From positions 1-7,690 of the forward strand of contig DVOR01000178.1 in NCBI GenBank assembly GCA_018713405.1: a DNA stretch of 7,690 nt, read 5' to 3'. Shown piece by piece: positions 5,156 to 7,690 of the stretch. Numbering within the stretch: position 1 is the first letter of the stretch; each line of letters begins with the position of its first letter. A program made the translations under genes and the position numbers. The DNA comes from Candidatus Spyradenecus faecavium (GTDB taxonomy: Bacteria > Verrucomicrobiota > Kiritimatiellia > RFP12 > DVOR01). Under the pieces are notes generated by a model, which searched no databases, was not told the origin of the DNA, and saw only the letters and a list, made by a program, of their open reading frames with translations.

Positions 5156-5850
5156 CCGAGAGCGAATCCACCTTCCAAGGCCGACGCGTCGTCACCCTCA
5201 CCCCCGACGCCCCGCGCGGCGCCATCGTCTGGTTCCACGGCGGCGGCTGGGCCATCGAGCTCGGCGAGGACGCCATCGCCTGGGGGCGCGACCTCGCCGC
5301 CGCCACCGGACGCACCGTCCTCCTGCCCGACTACCCGCTCGACCCCTACCCCGCGCCCAACGCCTGGTGCACCGACTTCTGGCGGCACTGCGCCCACACC
5401 CTGCCCGGGCCGCTCGTCCTGGCGGGCGATTCCGCCGGCGCCCACCTCGCCCTCTGCGCCCTCCCCGCCGCGCGGCCCGACCGCGCCCTCTTCGTCTACG
5501 CCGTCACCACCCTGTTGCCCACGCGCGACTTCGGGTCGTGGCGCGCCTACGAAAAGGGTTGGGCCCTCTCCCCGCGCCTGATGGACTACTTCATCGACCG
5601 CTATTGCCCCGACCCCGCCGCCCGCTACGGCGCCTCGCCCCTCGAGCGACTCTCTGGCCTGCCCCCCACCCTCCTCATCACCGCCCAGGACGACATCCTC
5701 GCCGACCAGCAGACCGACCTCGCCCGCCGCTTCGGCGCCGAGCAGCGCGTCTACCCCGGTGCCCGCCACATCTTCCTCTCCCGCCCCGACGGTGCCCCCT
5801 TCCGCGCCCGCGCCCTCACCGACATCGCCGCCTGGCTGGACAAGGAGTGA
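5152..5850 (+). CDS. Alpha/beta hydrolase, HSL (fold-3) type esterase-like
   Basis: This 232-residue protein without a signal peptide is probably a cytoplasmic carboxylesterase-like enzyme. The oxyanion-hole motif HGGGW is at residues 29-33 and the nucleophile elbow GDSAG at 92-96 (Ser94). The acid is probably Asp181 in DDILADQ, which matches the DPLxDE pattern of hormone-sensitive-lipase relatives. The base is His206 in GARHIF. All three triad residues are therefore present. A lid-like stretch (about 122-165, with aromatic and acidic residues) separates nucleophile and acid. It is smaller than most HSL esterases (about 300 residues), mainly because the N-terminal cap is short. It could equally be a peptidase-like or kynurenine-formamidase-like member; the substrate is not predictable. 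It is coupled to queE by an ATGA overlap, but no link to queuosine synthesis is known to me. AAGGAG near its end serves the next gene. Confidence 0.87.
   Translation: MTESESTFQGRRVVTLTPDAPRGAIVWFHGGGWAIELGEDAIAWGRDLAAATGRTVLLPDYPLDPYPAPNAWCTDFWRHCAHTLPGPLVLAGDSAGAHLALCALPAARPDRALFVYAVTTLLPTRDFGSWRAYEKGWALSPRLMDYFIDRYCPDPAARYGASPLERLSGLPPTLLITAQDDILADQQTDLARRFGAEQRVYPGARHIFLSRPDGAPFRARALTDIAAWLDKE
5842..5847 (+). promoter_or_regulatory. Ribosome binding site AAGGAG for the leucine-rich-repeat gene
   Basis: AAGGAG sits just before the hydrolase TGA and eight bases before the ATG at 5856. It is the best Shine-Dalgarno match in the window. It supports co-transcription with queE and the hydrolase. 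Confidence 0.8.
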
Positions 5851-5855
5851 CCCCG

Positions 5856-7690
5856 ATGCCCAAGCACATCGATTGGCGATGGGAACAGCTCGGGGACGAA
5901 TTCCCCGGAAGCAAAAAGCGCATCTGCATCACCGGGGCGGAACAAGAACTGACCGGGCATATCGTCTTTCCCACCTGGCTCGAGGGCCTGCCCGTGACGG
6001 ACATCGGCGACCGCGCCTTCGTGAATCAGCGGAAGCTCACCGCCGTCACCCTGCCGGAGGGTATCGAGCGCATCCATCCGGCCGCCTTCGACGCCTGTAC
6101 CGCGTTGCGGAAGGTCCGCTTCCCCTCCACGCTGAAGCGGCTGGATGACTGTGCCTTCCGCGGGTGCATCGCCCTGCAGGAGGCGGACATCCACCACGTG
6201 GACGAGCTCTTCGGTGAGATTTTCCTCGGCTGTGCCTCACTGCGCCGCGTCCGCCTGTCGAAGCGCCTCACAAAAATCTCCGCGCGCACATTCAAGGGCT
6301 GCCAAGCCCTGGCCGACATCAACCTCCCGCCGCGTCTGACCGAGGTCTTCTGGGACGCCTTCGACGAGTGCCGCGCGCTCCCGCTGGCGTTGCGGGAGCC
6401 GCTCGCCGCCTTGGGCGCGGATTTGCGCGGATCCTGCGTGGGGCGGTGGGTCGACCGCAAGCAGGGCGTCGTCTGGCAGTATGTCGTCCGTGACGGGAAG
6501 GTTTGGCTCGGCGGGGGAACCGATGGGACGCCAGCGATCCTGGGCTCGGACAGTTCGGGCGACGTGACTTTGCCGAAGACAATCGATGGCCTCCCCGTCG
6601 TCGGGCTCTCGGATTACGCCTTCCTCAATTGCACCTCCCTCGTCTCGCTCCACGGCTCGCGACCGCTGCGCGGCATCGGTGATGCCGTCTTCAAGGGGTG
6701 CGTCAGACTCCGATCCGTCCTGCTGAACCTCGACGCGTGCGACTTCGCCGAGCGCGACAGGAATGAAGGGGGCACCTATACCGCAAACACGTCCTTCGAC
6801 GGTTGCCAAGCGCTGGAGAGCGTCATCTTGGGCGGGACAGGGTGCACACGCATCTCCTTCGCCGGGTGCCGAAAACTGCGCACGGTCATCCTGCCGAAGG
6901 GCGCGCACACCCTGCCGGGCCACGCCTACAGCGGCTGCGAGAGCCTACGTAGAATCGTGCTCAACACCACCTCCTGCACCTTGGGGCCGTCGGCCTTCGA
7001 GGGTTGCGCCACGCTGCCGGACATCCACCTCCCGGAAAGCGTGACGTCGCTTCCCGCAGGCTTCTTCCAAGGATGTGCCTCTCTCAAGCGCCTCCGCCTG
7101 CCTTCGCGTCTGGAGGAAATCGGGGACGGCGCCTTCCAGGATTGCGCGTCCCTGGAGAAACTCACGCTCCCGGCCAGCCTCCGCCGCATCGGCGCTGGCG
7201 CCTTCAGCGGAAGCGCCCTCCGTAGCATCATGTTGCCGGACGCGCTCGAGTCCATCGACAGCGGCGCCTTCGCGAACACCAAGCTCACCCGCATCGCCCT
7301 GCCCAGCCTTCGCGGCCCGCGCGCGACGACCCTGCCGCCAAACCTCTTCAGGGACTGCTCGGCGCTCCGCTCCGTCACCCTCCCGCCGGACGTCCTCGCC
7401 ATCGGGAACGGGTGCTTCGCGAACTGCCGCAACCTCAGCCGCATCAAGTTGCCGCCGACGCTCCAAGTCATCGGGGATGAGGCTTTCTTCTTCTGCGAGT
7501 GCCTCCCCGCGCTCCCGTTGCCAAAGACGCTCGGCCGCATCAGGGACCGCGCCTTCGCCTACTGCCTCCGCCTGCGCCGCCCACGCATCCCGAAGGGGTG
7601 CATCGTCGAGGACAAGGTTTTCCTTGGCCGCCGCATGGCCTACCGCCACGACTGCAAGACCAATCTGTATTGGCTCTGCGAGACCCTGCC
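5856..7690 (+). CDS. BspA-type leucine-rich-repeat protein (LRR_5), 3' end outside window
   Basis: The reading frame is open from ATG 5856 to the window edge (611 codons, no stop). It encodes repeats of about 23 residues of the form IGDGAFQDCASLEKLTLPASLRR, the LRR_5 or Treponema pallidum-type repeat of BspA-like proteins. Two blocks are visible. The first (about residues 45-175) follows a cap, LTGHIVFPTWLEGLPVTDIGDRAF. A non-repeat spacer (about 180-235) follows, with a second cap, LPKTIDGLPVVGLSDYAF. The second block (about 250-580) contains many FxGC positions. The repeats degenerate after about residue 585, so the C-terminus may be near. BspA relatives are usually exported and bind host or surface ligands, but here the N-terminus (MPKHIDWRWEQLGDEF) has no signal peptide or membrane span. 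A cytoplasmic location or an unconventional exit is therefore possible. Codons look less strictly G/C-ended than in queE. The function is unknown. Confidence 0.88.
   Translation, partial: MPKHIDWRWEQLGDEFPGSKKRICITGAEQELTGHIVFPTWLEGLPVTDIGDRAFVNQRKLTAVTLPEGIERIHPAAFDACTALRKVRFPSTLKRLDDCAFRGCIALQEADIHHVDELFGEIFLGCASLRRVRLSKRLTKISARTFKGCQALADINLPPRLTEVFWDAFDECRALPLALREPLAALGADLRGSCVGRWVDRKQGVVWQYVVRDGKVWLGGGTDGTPAILGSDSSGDVTLPKTIDGLPVVGLSDYAFLNCTSLVSLHGSRPLRGIGDAVFKGCVRLRSVLLNLDACDFAERDRNEGGTYTANTSFDGCQALESVILGGTGCTRISFAGCRKLRTVILPKGAHTLPGHAYSGCESLRRIVLNTTSCTLGPSAFEGCATLPDIHLPESVTSLPAGFFQGCASLKRLRLPSRLEEIGDGAFQDCASLEKLTLPASLRRIGAGAFSGSALRSIMLPDALESIDSGAFANTKLTRIALPSLRGPRATTLPPNLFRDCSALRSVTLPPDVLAIGNGCFANCRNLSRIKLPPTLQVIGDEAFFFCECLPALPLPKTLGRIRDRAFAYCLRLRRPRIPKGCIVEDKVFLGRRMAYRHDCKTNLYWLCETL

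Overview
The window is GC-rich with strongly G/C-ended codons, and all supported genes lie on the + strand. It carries the end of a pyruvate:ferredoxin oxidoreductase gene (an anaerobic trait) and a large BspA-type leucine-rich-repeat gene. With the short text-like tandem and inverted repeats between genes, this points to an uncultured anaerobe, perhaps of the PVC group (Kiritimatiellota or relatives). That placement is inference; there is no rRNA or other marker gene here.

Layout. (1) 2-544: C-terminal 180 codons of the oxidoreductase, closed by a textbook intrinsic terminator at 568-599. (2) 600-882: non-coding, with three evenly spaced AACCCT...AGGGTT palindromes, a GTGC...GCAC hairpin followed by a tandem nonamer, and an extended -10 box that would start a leaderless transcript. 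(3) 883-4454: five genes joined without a gap, each start overlapping the previous stop by 3-4 bases (GTGA or ATGA). They encode a HAD-family phosphatase, a multi-span membrane protein, an O6-alkylguanine-DNA alkyltransferase, an AlkA-type alkyladenine glycosylase and an exported beta-propeller-like protein. (4) 4455-4555: a 101-base spacer made of octamer repeats in inverted orientation around a GTGCGC hairpin. It can fold into two mutually exclusive long stems, one ending six bases before the next start codon. (5) 4556-5850: queE (7-carboxy-7-deazaguanine synthase, a radical SAM enzyme) coupled by ATGA to an HSL-type alpha/beta hydrolase. (6) 5856-7690: a leucine-rich-repeat gene that begins five bases after the hydrolase stop and runs off the window.

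The alkyltransferase and glycosylase form a compact alkylation-repair pair: one reverses O6-alkylguanine directly, the other removes N-alkylated purines to start base excision repair. Why a phosphatase, an unknown membrane protein and an exported propeller share their transcript is not evident. I see no clearly new enzymatic system. The least explained signals are the two structured spacers, which share a hairpin motif, and the palindrome triplet.
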